From assembly GCA_024230095.1 (NCBI GenBank), contig JAAERS010000113.1, positions 1-64,000 on the forward strand: a DNA stretch of 64,000 bases, given 5' to 3'. The notes beneath the pieces were generated by a model. The model was not told where the DNA came from. It saw nothing but the letters and a program-made list of their open reading frames with translations, and did not search any database. The position numbers and the translations under genes are program-made. This document shows positions 19,508-30,261 of this stretch, one piece after another (positions within the stretch are counted from its first letter, which is position 1; the number at the start of each line of letters is the position of its first letter). The DNA comes from Gammaproteobacteria bacterium (GTDB taxonomy: Bacteria > Pseudomonadota > Gammaproteobacteria > Pseudomonadales > Balneatricaceae).

Positions 19508-19759
19508 ATGGTAATCATTCGTTTAGCTCGTGGGGGCTCCAAGAAGCGTCCATTTTATCATTTAACCGTAGCTGATCAGCGCAATCCACGCGATGGTCGC
19601 TTTATCGAGCGTGTGGGGTTCTTCAACCCTGTTGCTCGTGGTCAAGAAGAAGTGACTCGCATCGATCTAGAGCGTGTTGATTTCTGGTTGGGCCGTGGTG
19701 CTCAACCAACTGACCGTGTAGCCGGTTTGATTAAAGCTGCTCGTACAGTAGCTGAATAA
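19508..19759 (+). CDS. rpsP: Ribosomal protein bS16
   Basis: An 83-residue small-subunit protein, full length, with the standard start [19 protein letters not shown]. First gene of the rpsP-rimM-trmD-rplS operon, preceded by AAAGGGATCT. Confidence 0.98.
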   Translation: MVIIRLARGGSKKRPFYHLTVADQRNPRDGRFIERVGFFNPVARGQEEVTRIDLERVDFWLGRGAQPTDRVAGLIKAARTVAE

Positions 19760-19795
19760 GAGTGGCAATTTAGTCTTCGCATAGGATAGTTTGTT

Positions 19796-20320
19796 ATGGC
19801 CCAAGATCCGCGCGTTAAGCTCGGTCGCATTACCACGGTATACGGGGTAAAGGGCTGGGTGAAGGTGTTCTCGAATACCGAACCTATGGATAACATCTTT
19901 GCTTACCAGCCTTGGCAGATTTTTATCAATGGCCAATGGCAGGAAGTAAAGCTGAAACAAGGCAAACGCCACGGCAAAGGACTAGTAGCCCAACTGGAAG
20001 GTTGTAATGACCGTGATCAGGCCAAGCTTTATGCTGGTGCTGAAATAGCGGTAGAGAGTAGTAAGCTGCCAGATTTAGAAGATGGCGACTACTACTGGTC
20101 ACAACTAACAGGTATGAATGTAGAGACCGAAGCAGGCGTAAAGCTTGGCAAGGTCGACCACTTGATAGCCACCGGCTCTAATGATGTGCTAGTGGTGAAA
20201 GGCAACCAAGAAAGTATCGACACTGAAGAGCGTTTGATACCTTGGCTACCTGATCAGGTGATCACAAAGATTGACCTCTCAGGAGGCGTTATTCGGGTCG
20301 ATTGGGATCCGGAGTTTTAG
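19796..20320 (+). CDS. rimM: Ribosome maturation factor RimM
   Basis: A 174-residue 30S maturation factor with an N-terminal RimM barrel (LGRITTVYGVKGWVKVFS) and a C-terminal PRC-barrel domain (about residues 95-170, LIPWLPDQVITKIDL). It binds S19 and aids 16S 3'-domain assembly. The stop codon abuts the GTG start of trmD, so translation is probably coupled. Confidence 0.97.
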   Translation: MAQDPRVKLGRITTVYGVKGWVKVFSNTEPMDNIFAYQPWQIFINGQWQEVKLKQGKRHGKGLVAQLEGCNDRDQAKLYAGAEIAVESSKLPDLEDGDYYWSQLTGMNVETEAGVKLGKVDHLIATGSNDVLVVKGNQESIDTEERLIPWLPDQVITKIDLSGGVIRVDWDPEF

Positions 20321-21073
20321 GTGAAAGTAGGTGTCGTTACACTCTTTCCAGAAATGCTGCAGGCCATTACGGACTACGGGGTGACTGGAAGAGCGGTTCA
20401 ACAAGGGCTGCTAGAGGTAACAGGGGTTAACCCGCGCGACTTTACCCATGACAAGCATCGCACGGTTGATGATCGACCTTATGGCGGTGGCCCAGGCATG
20501 TTGATGAAGGTTCAGCCTTTGCGAGATGCCATTGCCGCAGCCAAGGCAGATTTGCCCAACCCCAAGGTGATTTATTTATCACCCCAGGGTCGTAAATTGG
20601 ATCAAGCCGGTGTGTTGGAGTTGGCCAAGCAACAAAGCTTGGTGTTGGTAGCAGGGCGTTACGAAGGAATCGATGAACGCTTGATGACTACCGATATCGA
20701 CGAAGAATGGTCGCTAGGTGATTTTGTGCTTAGCGGAGGCGAATTGCCTGCCATGGTCTTGGTTGACGCTGTAGCACGCATGTTGCCAGGGGTATTGGGT
20801 CATGCTGAGTCTGCTCAGGAAGACTCTTTCGCACAAGGGTTGTTGGATTGCCCGCATTATACCCGGCCAGAAATGGTAGAGGATATGGCAGTACCCAAGG
20901 TGCTGTTAAGTGGTGATCACAAGGCAATTGCTGAATGGCGAATGCAACAACAGCTCGGGCGAACGTGGCAACGGCGACCGGACTTACTGGAACAGATAAC
21001 GCTAACTGATGAGCAACAGCAATCTTTAGCAAATTTTATCCGCACGGCGGCAACGTCAGCGGTTGAAGAATAG
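20321..21073 (+). CDS. trmD: tRNA (guanine-37-N1)-methyltransferase
   Basis: A 250-residue SPOUT methyltransferase that makes m1G37 in tRNAs reading CNN codons, preventing frameshifting. Knot motifs are visible: YGGGPGML near residue 55, [19 protein letters not shown] near 112 and [14 protein letters not shown] near 133. The start is GTG directly after the rimM stop, with no gap. Confidence 0.97.
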   Translation: MKVGVVTLFPEMLQAITDYGVTGRAVQQGLLEVTGVNPRDFTHDKHRTVDDRPYGGGPGMLMKVQPLRDAIAAAKADLPNPKVIYLSPQGRKLDQAGVLELAKQQSLVLVAGRYEGIDERLMTTDIDEEWSLGDFVLSGGELPAMVLVDAVARMLPGVLGHAESAQEDSFAQGLLDCPHYTRPEMVEDMAVPKVLLSGDHKAIAEWRMQQQLGRTWQRRPDLLEQITLTDEQQQSLANFIRTAATSAVEE

Positions 21074-21082
21074 GAGCGAGCC

Positions 21083-21451
21083 ATGAGCGGCAAAAACAGC
21101 ATCATTCAGCAAATTGAAACTGAACAAATGAATAAAGAAATGCCTGAGTTCGGCCCCGGTGATACCGTGGTAGTTCAGGTTAAAGTAAAAGAAGGCAGTC
21201 GTGAGCGTCTACAGGCTTACGAAGGTGTGGTTATCGGTAAGCGTAACCGTGGCCTAAACTCGGCTTTCACTGTACGTAAAATCTCTCACGGTGTGGGCGT
21301 TGAGCGTACTTTCCAGACTTTCAGCCATCAGGTTGACAGCGTAACTGTAAAGCGTCGCGGTGACGTTCGCCAGGCTAAGCTGTACTATTTGCGTGAATTG
21401 TCTGGTAAGGCAGCACGTATTAAGGAAAAGTTGGCTAAGCGCGAAGCTTAA
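21083..21451 (+). CDS. rplS: Ribosomal protein bL19
   Basis: A 122-residue large-subunit protein located at the 30S-50S interface ([19 protein letters not shown], then [20 protein letters not shown]). Last gene of the rpsP operon and followed by a strong terminator. Confidence 0.98.
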   Translation: MSGKNSIIQQIETEQMNKEMPEFGPGDTVVVQVKVKEGSRERLQAYEGVVIGKRNRGLNSAFTVRKISHGVGVERTFQTFSHQVDSVTVKRRGDVRQAKLYYLRELSGKAARIKEKLAKREA

Positions 21452-21492
21452 TAGTCACTTTGCCGGCGCCTTACGTTAGTTAGGCGAGCAAG

Positions 21493-21518
21493 AAAAAACC
21501 CGTTACGACGGGTTTTTT
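21493..21518 (+). terminator. Rho-independent terminator of the rpsP operon
   Basis: AAAAAACCCGT and ACGGGTTTTTT form an 11-bp stem around TACG, ending in a T-run. The symmetrical A/T tracts make it potentially bidirectional. Confidence 0.92.
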
Positions 21519-21534
21519 TATGTCTAGCATAGCC

Positions 21535-21554
21535 GGCTTGCTAGTTGGCAAGCC
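21535..21554. repeat. Short inverted repeat after the rplS terminator
   Basis: GGCTTGC and GCAAGCC (7 bp, 6-base loop) form a hairpin in the gap between rplS and the DUF2065 gene, without a T-run. Confidence 0.4.
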
Positions 21555-21656
21555 AGCCTGCATAAGGCCCGCCTATACGACCAAAATATGATAAAAAATG
21601 TGGTTATTTAGGTGTGAAAAGAGTAGAATTCGTTAACCGGGAAGCATGCTCGATGA

Positions 21657-21681
21657 CGAGCCTGTGATGCTCGGTTTTTTT
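21657..21681 (+). terminator. Second terminator-like hairpin before DUF2065
   Basis: CGAGC and GCTCG form a 5-bp stem with a 7-base loop, followed by G and seven T residues. No gene lies between this site and the rplS terminator 140 bases upstream, so it would end either read-through from rplS or a short non-coding transcript. Confidence 0.5.
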
Positions 21682-21733
21682 GTGTTTAAAGCGAACCTTT
21701 TTAGCTTACCAAGAACGACTATTGAGTGCCGCC

Positions 21734-21928
21734 ATGAATGAATTGGCCCATAGCCTGCTAGTTGCTTTCAGTTTGATGCTGGTGATTGAAGGTATTTTGC
21801 CATTTTTGTACCCCCAGCGCTGGCGTCGCTTGGTAGTGCAGATGGCACAGATAAGTAATGCCAACATGCGAGTTTTGGGCTTGCTCAGTATGCTTTTGGG
21901 TTTGGCTTTATTGTGGTTGGTTCGTTAA
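21734..21928 (+). CDS. DUF2065 small membrane protein
   Basis: A 64-residue protein with two hydrophobic segments (about 4-24 and 44-62) matching the DUF2065 family found just upstream of hisZ in many gammaproteobacteria. ATG 21734 (MNELAHSLLVAFSL) fits the family length; the longer frame from 21680 would run into a terminator hairpin. In relatives this gene follows hflK and hflC, which are absent here. Function unknown. Confidence 0.82.
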   Translation: MNELAHSLLVAFSLMLVIEGILPFLYPQRWRRLVVQMAQISNANMRVLGLLSMLLGLALLWLVR

Positions 21929-21945
21929 GGAATATAAGGGATACC

Positions 21946-24467
<2,522 letters not shown>

Positions 24468-24495
24468 CCAAGCAATCTTGATTGCGCACTAATTG

Positions 24496-24523
24496 AAAAG
24501 GCAGCCTTAGGGTTGCCTTTTTT
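24496..24523 (+). terminator. Rho-independent terminator after purA
   Basis: AAAGGCAGCC and GGTTGCCTTT pair over 10 bp (one G-U) around TTAG and run into a T-tract. Confidence 0.9.
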
Positions 24524-24577
24524 GTGGCTTAAGCTGGACAAAGGAGCTGCGGTTATCTGGACTATGGCGTTGCTAAG

Positions 24578-25504
24578 TTACTGGTATGGGTACTGGTGTT
24601 TAACTCTAGTGGCGATAAAGTCCACAGCGGCCTTCACTTTAGGCACATGATATCGCTGTTTTTGATATAACAGATAAATCGCAAATTCTGGGTTTTGGGT
24701 GGTGGTGATCGGAGGTTGAATGTCCAGTAACTGTAATTCACCACGGTCCAGGTAAGGTTGTAAAACCCAGCGAGGCAACATGATTATGCCTCGTCCTTTA
24801 ACGGCCTTGTCAATCAGCCAGTAACCGCCATTGCTAATCGCTACCGCTGGAGCTGACACATCCTGCCATTGTCCATCAAGGTCACATAACCAGGCCGTAG
24901 GGCCGGTGGGTGTTCGATAATAAAGCCCTTTGTGGTCTTGCAATTGCGTCGTGTTTTGGGGAGTGCCCATACGAGCCAAATAGCTTGCGGAGGCTGCTGG
25001 CAAAAACTGATTACCCATCAGGCGCTGGGCTATTACTCGCTCGTTGGGAACGTAACCGCCACGAATGGCTACATCCACATCGTCACGTCCTAAGGTGGAT
25101 AGCTGATCACTCAAGTGCACATCCAGAATAATGTTGGGGTACAATTCGTTAAATTCATCCAGCAACGGGAGCAGGATTTGTTCGCCAAATCCGACCATGG
25201 AGCTGATCCGCAATTGCCCCATAGGTGTGGCCTGATAACTACGCACCACTTCATCGCTATTTTCCAATTCCGTGATGGTTTTGGATACCTGATTATAATA
25301 TTCTCGACCAATTTCGGTCAGATTGACTACTCGCGTAGACCGCTTAAGCAGATTTGCTCCTAGGCTGTTTTCTAGGTCGGCAATGCGCCTAGAAAGGGAG
25401 GAGGGTGGCACAGAAAAGCGAGCTGCTGCTTTGGTAAAACTGCCTGTTTCTACCACGGCTACAAAATACTTCAAAGCCTTTAACTGATCCAAGCGGTTCT
25501 CCAT
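24578..25504 (-). CDS. LysR family transcriptional regulator
   Basis: A 308-residue LysR protein. The winged helix-turn-helix covers about residues 5-65 (FVAVVETGSFTKAAARFSVPPSSLSRRI), and the periplasmic-binding-like sensor domain follows. ATG at 25504 is chosen because the HTH then begins at the usual distance; the 36 extra residues of the longer frame are not family-like and would cross the operator. It is divergent from an NADP-dependent oxidoreductase gene that is its likely target. The effector is unknown. Confidence 0.9.
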   Translation of the reverse strand: MENRLDQLKALKYFVAVVETGSFTKAAARFSVPPSSLSRRIADLENSLGANLLKRSTRVVNLTEIGREYYNQVSKTITELENSDEVVRSYQATPMGQLRISSMVGFGEQILLPLLDEFNELYPNIILDVHLSDQLSTLGRDDVDVAIRGGYVPNERVIAQRLMGNQFLPAASASYLARMGTPQNTTQLQDHKGLYYRTPTGPTAWLCDLDGQWQDVSAPAVAISNGGYWLIDKAVKGRGIIMLPRWVLQPYLDRGELQLLDIQPPITTTQNPEFAIYLLYQKQRYHVPKVKAAVDFIATRVKHQYPYQ

Positions 25505-25511
25505 TTGTTGA

Positions 25512-25532
25512 TTATTGTCATTTTGACAATAA
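25512..25532. promoter_or_regulatory. Palindromic operator between LysR gene and oxidoreductase
   Basis: TTATTGTCA-TTT-TGACAATAA is a perfect 9-bp inverted repeat lying just upstream of the LysR start. It contains the T-N11-A core of LysR binding sites and is the obvious candidate for autoregulation and control of the divergent gene. Confidence 0.7.
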
Positions 25533-25623
25533 AGAATAGCAAAATTTCGTATATATCTCACATAAATTAAAGGTAATAATGGCAGGCCGTAGTCAAGTAC
25601 ACAACTAACCAAAGAGCATACCT

Positions 25624-26622
25624 ATGACTAGCTATACGGCAATAAACCTCATTAAGCGTCCTCAAGCGGGTCCGATCAGTTCGGAACTATTTGAAGTGGT
25701 GCAGAAACCGATACCGCAAGTTGGCCCCGGTGAAATCTTAGTCAAACAAAATCATATGTCTTTAGACCCGGCGATGTTTGGCTGGATGAGCCCAGACACA
25801 GAAAGCTACATTGCACCGGTCGAATTAGGTACCGTCATGCGCAGCTCTGGTGTGGGTGAGGTGGTAGCAAGTAAGCATCCTGATTTTCAAGTTGGGGATC
25901 GAGCCATGGGTATGATGGGTTGGCAAGAATATGCACTTGGCCATGGTGCAGGCTTCAATAAAGTAGAAGTGCCACTGCCTGATGAAACCATATTATCCAT
26001 ATTTGCCTTGCCGGGTTTAACGGCTACCCAAGGGCTTTTTAATGTGGGTAAACCCCAGCAAGGTGAAACCATTATCGTCACCGGTGCGGCAGGATCTGTG
26101 GGTTCATTAGTAGGCCAGTTGGCCAAGGCCGAGGGTCTTAATGTTATTGGCGTGGTCGGCACTGATGAAAAAGCAGACTGGATTGTTAATAAGCTGGGTT
26201 TTGATGGTGCCATTAATTATCAATCTAGTGAGTTAGATGGTCAGTTAGCTAAACTAGCCCCCAATGGTATCGATCTGTATTTTGAAAACACCGGCGGCCC
26301 CATTCAAAATCTGATATTTGAACGTATGAATGCTCATGGTCGGGTAGTGGTGTGTGGCATGATTGCTGACTACAGCAAACCAGTTCCAAGCCCTGGCCCG
26401 AATTGGATTCCTATTATTAAAAAACGCCTGACTATTCAGGGCTTCACTATGCCAGATCACTTTGCAGAAGTGCCTAGTTTGCTAGCCAAGTTAACGCCTT
26501 ATGTCATGTCTGGAAAAATCAAACACCGTTCTCATGTGCTTGAGGGTTTGGAGTCAGCAATAGAAGGCTTAAATTTGTTCTTTACTGGTGAAAATAAAGG
26601 CAAGTTAATGGTTAAGCTTTAA
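25624..26622 (+). CDS. NADP-dependent oxidoreductase, zinc-independent MDR family
   Basis: A 332-residue medium-chain dehydrogenase/reductase of the leukotriene-B4-dehydrogenase / curcumin-reductase type, which reduces alkenal or enone double bonds with NADPH. The Rossmann motif VTGAAGSVGSLVGQLAK lies near residue 152, and YFENTGGPI and RVVVCGMIADY are typical. Zinc-binding cysteines of classical alcohol dehydrogenases are missing. The divergent LysR gene probably regulates it. Its last ~40 bases recur in degenerate form 70 bases downstream. Confidence 0.9.
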   Translation: MTSYTAINLIKRPQAGPISSELFEVVQKPIPQVGPGEILVKQNHMSLDPAMFGWMSPDTESYIAPVELGTVMRSSGVGEVVASKHPDFQVGDRAMGMMGWQEYALGHGAGFNKVEVPLPDETILSIFALPGLTATQGLFNVGKPQQGETIIVTGAAGSVGSLVGQLAKAEGLNVIGVVGTDEKADWIVNKLGFDGAINYQSSELDGQLAKLAPNGIDLYFENTGGPIQNLIFERMNAHGRVVVCGMIADYSKPVPSPGPNWIPIIKKRLTIQGFTMPDHFAEVPSLLAKLTPYVMSGKIKHRSHVLEGLESAIEGLNLFFTGENKGKLMVKL

Positions 26623-26650
26623 CGAGGGTGTGCTTCTCTTGAGCATAATC

Positions 26651-26690
26651 AATGACGGTGAAAACAAAGGAAAATCAATGGTTAATTTCG
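26651..26690 (+). pseudogene. Relic of the 3' end of an oxidoreductase gene
   Basis: These 40 bases align without gaps to the final 40 bases of the intact oxidoreductase gene (26581-26620), sharing about 28 positions, including GGTGAAAA-AAAGG and AATGGTTAA. It appears to be all that remains of a second, tandem copy. Confidence 0.6.
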
Positions 26691-26697
26691 AATGCAA

Positions 26698-26869
26698 CTA
26701 TATTTCCTGTTACCCTTAGCCGTTATAATTAAGACATCCGTTTTGTCCAGGAATGCTTTTATGAATGTGCCTCTTTTGTACTGCCGTGCAAGCCCGTGAA
26801 TTGGATCGCTTAACCATCGAGCAGGGGGCGTTGCCGGTTACGAGTTAATGTCTCGTGCCAATACCAACG
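26698..26869 (+). pseudogene. Truncated, frameshifted copy of the nnr 5' region
   Basis: About 170 bases closely match 27767-27930, which covers the upstream region, ribosome binding site and first ~33 codons of the intact nnr gene. Shared blocks include AAGACATC, CAGGAATGC, GAATTGGATCGCTTAACCAT and TTGCCGGTTACGAGTTAATG. After ATG 26761 an extra base shifts the frame and a stop appears after 12 codons; homology ends abruptly near 26869. Confidence 0.85.
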
Positions 26870-26921
26870 CAGCCCTTGTGGTAGGCGTTAGCTTATTATT
26901 TATGGAAATTAAGGAGTGATG

Positions 26922-27581
26922 ATGAAACTTCAAAAATTGGGCGGTATAGCCGCCTTAATTGAAGCATTGGCTTATATAGTGGGCTTTGCTGTCTTACTGG
27001 TTTTTTTATCTCCAGAGCATGTAGATACAATGTCACAGTTTGATAAATTAACTTTTAAGGTTGAGAATCTTATAATACTGCAGTTGTGGTATTTATTTAT
27101 ATATGTTGTTTTTGGGATAGTCCTCGTGGTGCTAGCAACCGCATTGTATGAGCGGATGAAATTGTACGCCCCCTCTACACTATCTATAGCCTCTGTACTT
27201 GCTTTTATCTGGTCAGGTATGGTTATTTCCAGTGGCATGGTTGCCAGTATTGGTTTAGGAAAGGTGGCAGGAATTTATGAAACTAATCCAGAACAAGCCC
27301 TTCTTATATGGGAAGTCGTAGAAATTATACAAGACGCTATTGGTGGCGGTGTAGAAGTTGTCGGTGGCATATGGATTCTTTTAATTAGCTGGGTGGCATT
27401 AAAAAATACTGTTCTGCCAAGAGTTGTTAGTTTTGTTGGCTTAATTGCTGGCGCCGCAGGTATTCTTACCATCATTCCTGTATTTGGCGAGTTAGGTGCT
27501 ATTTTTGGGCTAGGTCAAATATTTTGGTTTATTTTCCTTGGTGTTTATATGTTACGCCACGAAAACAGTCGTACAGGTTAG
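26922..27581 (+). CDS. Multi-pass membrane protein, DUF4386-like
   Basis: A 219-residue hydrophobic protein with about six membrane segments (roughly 10-31, 47-73, 87-110, 130-155, 163-186, 190-212). The layout resembles DUF4386 proteins, but I hold this as tentative. ATG 26922 is best placed behind AAGGAG (26911-26916); ATG 26919 and GTG 26916 overlap that site. It sits between a broken and an intact copy of the nnr 5' region and is more AT-rich than nnr, so it was probably inserted here. Confidence 0.7.
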   Translation: MKLQKLGGIAALIEALAYIVGFAVLLVFLSPEHVDTMSQFDKLTFKVENLIILQLWYLFIYVVFGIVLVVLATALYERMKLYAPSTLSIASVLAFIWSGMVISSGMVASIGLGKVAGIYETNPEQALLIWEVVEIIQDAIGGGVEVVGGIWILLISWVALKNTVLPRVVSFVGLIAGAAGILTIIPVFGELGAIFGLGQIFWFIFLGVYMLRHENSRTG

Positions 27582-27830
27582 CTTTATCGTGCTTCTGCGC
27601 AAGCTGCAATAATCTCAAGAGCTTTAGCGGATTAACGTTGATTTCCCTTTCTGGGTAGTATTTTTTGATTGTGGAGCAGTCCGTATTGGTGTCTCCCGTT
27701 CATTATTAAACGCTGGCTGTTAAAATGGCTGCAGTTGTGGACTGCTAACAAGTCAATCCTAACAGAAGCTATACTTTTTTTACCCTTGGCGGTTATAGTT
27801 AAGACATCAATTTTGTGCAGGAATGCCTTT

Positions 27831-29264
27831 ATGAATGTGTCTCTCTATACCGCCGCGCAAGCCCGCGAATTGGATCGCTTAACCATTGAGCAGGGGGGCA
27901 TTGCCGGTTACGAGTTAATGTCTCGTGCCGGGGCCTTTAGCTTTGCTCAGCTGCAGCAACATTGGCCCCGTAGCCAAAGGCTGCTGGTATTATGTGGCAA
28001 GGGTAATAACGGCGGCGACGGTTATGTGGTGGCCGAGTTGGCCCGACAAGCAGGCATGCAGGTATTAGTGTGGTCTGCTTGTGACCCGCAAACCTTGAGT
28101 GGCGACGCTTATCAGGCTTATCGGCATTGCCAGTTAAATGTGACTGCGGGCCAGAGAAATTTGCCTTTGCATAATGTCGATGTGGTAGTTGATGCCATGT
28201 TAGGTACCGGTCTCCAAGGTTCTGTGCGGGGCATCTATGCGCATTGGATTGAACAGGTTAATCAGTCTAGTCATGCCGTGCTATCCATTGATATCCCATC
28301 TGGTTTGTGTGCCGACACGGGCCGGATGTTAGGTTGTGCCTTAAAAGCGGACGTGACCACCACATTTATTGGCCGCAAACAGGGGTTGTATACCGGCCAG
28401 GCTCGTGACCATGTAGGTGTCTTGGCCTTTTCTGATTTGGGGGTGCGCGATAGTGTTTATACTCAATTGCATAGTCAGGCCAGTGTATTTGGTATGCACG
28501 CATCTGTTGAGTTGCCTAAGCGTGGCCAGACTAGTTACAAAACTCACCATGGTCATGTGTTTGTGGTGGGTGGTGATACTGGCACCTTTGGCGCAGTGGT
28601 GCTGGCCGCTCAAGGGGCGGCTCGATCAGGGGCCGGTTTGGTGTCTATATATACCCAACCACAACATGGAGCATGGGTCACCATGGCACAGCCTGAACTA
28701 ATGCTGGTGCGAGATAATTGGCAGCAAGCCAGTGTATTGGTGGTGGGGCCAGGCTTGGGTCAGGATGAGTTTGGTCAGCAGGCCTTCGCTTATGCTTTAG
28801 CGCAGAATAAACCCATGGTGGTGGATGCAGATGCTTTGAACTTGTTGGCTCAGCACCCCTTAAGGCGCAATGATTGGTTATTAACACCCCACCCCGGCGA
28901 AGCGGCTAGGTTGTTGCAGTGTTCTGTAGCTGATATTGAGGCCGACCGCTTTGCAGCTGTAAGGCGGTTGCAAAACAAGTTTGGCGGCGCCGTAATTTTG
29001 AAGGGGGCCGGTACTGTCATTTGTGGGCCAAGCCAACATGTATTCGTGTTGGCTGTGGGTAATGCGGGCATGGCCAGTGCCGGTATGGGGGACGTTTTGG
29101 CAGGTGTTTGCGGCGCTCTTTTGGGGCAGGATCATGATGTAGAAGAGGTGGCAAAAATGGCGGCTTGGCTGCATTCAAAGGCTGCCGATTTGGCCGCCAA
29201 GGACGGCCAACGTGGCCTGTTGGCTAGTGATTTGTTGCCGTTTATTCGGCGTTTAGTCGCTTAG
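27831..29264 (+). CDS. nnr: Bifunctional NAD(P)H-hydrate epimerase / dehydratase
   Basis: Repairs hydrated NADH and NADPH. The N-terminal YjeF_N epimerase domain (about 1-210) shows GKGNNGGDGYVVAELA near residue 57 and DAMLGTGL near 121. The C-terminal ribokinase-like ADP/ATP-dependent dehydratase domain shows VVGPGLGQD, LLTPHPGEAARLL and GNAGMASAGMGDVLAG near residue 415. ATG 27831 (477 aa) was chosen over a longer frame because CAGGAATGC precedes it, the N-terminus fits the family, and the duplicated relic at 26761 begins at the same codon. Confidence 0.95.
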   Translation: MNVSLYTAAQARELDRLTIEQGGIAGYELMSRAGAFSFAQLQQHWPRSQRLLVLCGKGNNGGDGYVVAELARQAGMQVLVWSACDPQTLSGDAYQAYRHCQLNVTAGQRNLPLHNVDVVVDAMLGTGLQGSVRGIYAHWIEQVNQSSHAVLSIDIPSGLCADTGRMLGCALKADVTTTFIGRKQGLYTGQARDHVGVLAFSDLGVRDSVYTQLHSQASVFGMHASVELPKRGQTSYKTHHGHVFVVGGDTGTFGAVVLAAQGAARSGAGLVSIYTQPQHGAWVTMAQPELMLVRDNWQQASVLVVGPGLGQDEFGQQAFAYALAQNKPMVVDADALNLLAQHPLRRNDWLLTPHPGEAARLLQCSVADIEADRFAAVRRLQNKFGGAVILKGAGTVICGPSQHVFVLAVGNAGMASAGMGDVLAGVCGALLGQDHDVEEVAKMAAWLHSKAADLAAKDGQRGLLASDLLPFIRRLVA

Positions 29265-29284
29265 CTTCACTGGTTGTTGATAGG

Positions 29285-30070
29285 CTATTTACCCTTCCAA
29301 ACCGGGTCACGTTTTTCACTAAAGGCTTTGGCTCCTTCGAGGTTGTCTTCGCTATCATATAAGGTGTCTACGCTAGCGAACTGCCGTTTAGTGATATTGT
29401 TCATAGCATCTTGGAAAGTCATGGCTTCAGCGGCGCGAGTGATTTCCTTGATGGCGGCATACACCAAAGGCGGTCCACTGGCCAGTTGTTGGGCCACTTC
29501 TTGCACTCGTTGGGCCAGTTGCTCGGTGGGCAGCACTTCATTCACTAGCCCCCATTGTTTGGCTTCGGACGCATCAATCCAGCGACCGGTGAATAACATT
29601 TCCATGGCTACGTGGTATGGAATGCGCTTGGGCAGTTTTACGGTTGCGGCATCAGCCACCGTGCCGGAATTGATTTCGGGCAGGGCAAAAGACGAGGTGT
29701 CGGTGCAATAGATGAGGTCCGCCGACAAGGCCAGTTCAAAACCACCGCCGCAAGCCATGCCGCTTACTTGGGCGATCACTGGTTTGTTCAGGTCACGCAG
29801 TTCTTGGATGCCGCCAAACCCGCCTACGCCATAGTCACCATCCACGGCATCGCCTCCAGCGGCCGCTTTAAGGTCCCAGCCTGCGCAAAAAAAACGATCG
29901 CCAGCGGTTTTTATAATGGCCACACGCATTGCTGGATCATCGCGAAACTGTTTGAAGGCCTCTCCCATTAGGCGACTAGTGGTTAAGTCAATGGCGTTGG
30001 CTTTGGGTCGATTCAGTTCAACTTCAAAAATGCCGTCATGACGGGTGATGTTGACAACTTGTTCACTCAT
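29285..30070 (-). CDS. Enoyl-CoA hydratase/isomerase family protein, CaiD-like
   Basis: A 261-residue crotonase-fold protein. The oxyanion-hole segments AGWDLKAAAGGD (near residue 65) and ACGGGFELALSADLIYC (near 108) are present, followed by FALPEINSGTVADAATVKLPK. The overall pattern is closest to carnitinyl-CoA dehydratase CaiD, but there are no other carnitine genes nearby, so the substrate is open. ATG ending at 30070 has GGAG six bases before it; the upstream GTG at 30082 overlaps that site. It converges on nnr. Confidence 0.88.
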   Translation of the reverse strand: MSEQVVNITRHDGIFEVELNRPKANAIDLTTSRLMGEAFKQFRDDPAMRVAIIKTAGDRFFCAGWDLKAAAGGDAVDGDYGVGGFGGIQELRDLNKPVIAQVSGMACGGGFELALSADLIYCTDTSSFALPEINSGTVADAATVKLPKRIPYHVAMEMLFTGRWIDASEAKQWGLVNEVLPTEQLAQRVQEVAQQLASGPPLVYAAIKEITRAAEAMTFQDAMNNITKRQFASVDTLYDSEDNLEGAKAFSEKRDPVWKGK

Positions 30071-30261
30071 GGGGAGCTCCACTAATGGCTTTTTTTCAGT
30101 ATAAGGACTTGGGATGGTTAAACTTGATTATAAGCGTCATGTAATTGATGGTTTTCTCAAATATAAATATTAACAGCTTTTCTTCCTAAGAGGTCGTGCT
30201 ACAAAGCTATCTGCACAAGAACAGCGTATAATAGGCCCATAGTTTTAAATTGGTTGACACA

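Noticed and set aside
27675-27746. AGCAGTCC / GGACTGCT inverted repeat as a transposable element end
   Set aside because: Only 8 bp, with no target-site duplication or transposase, in a short gap before nnr; likely chance.
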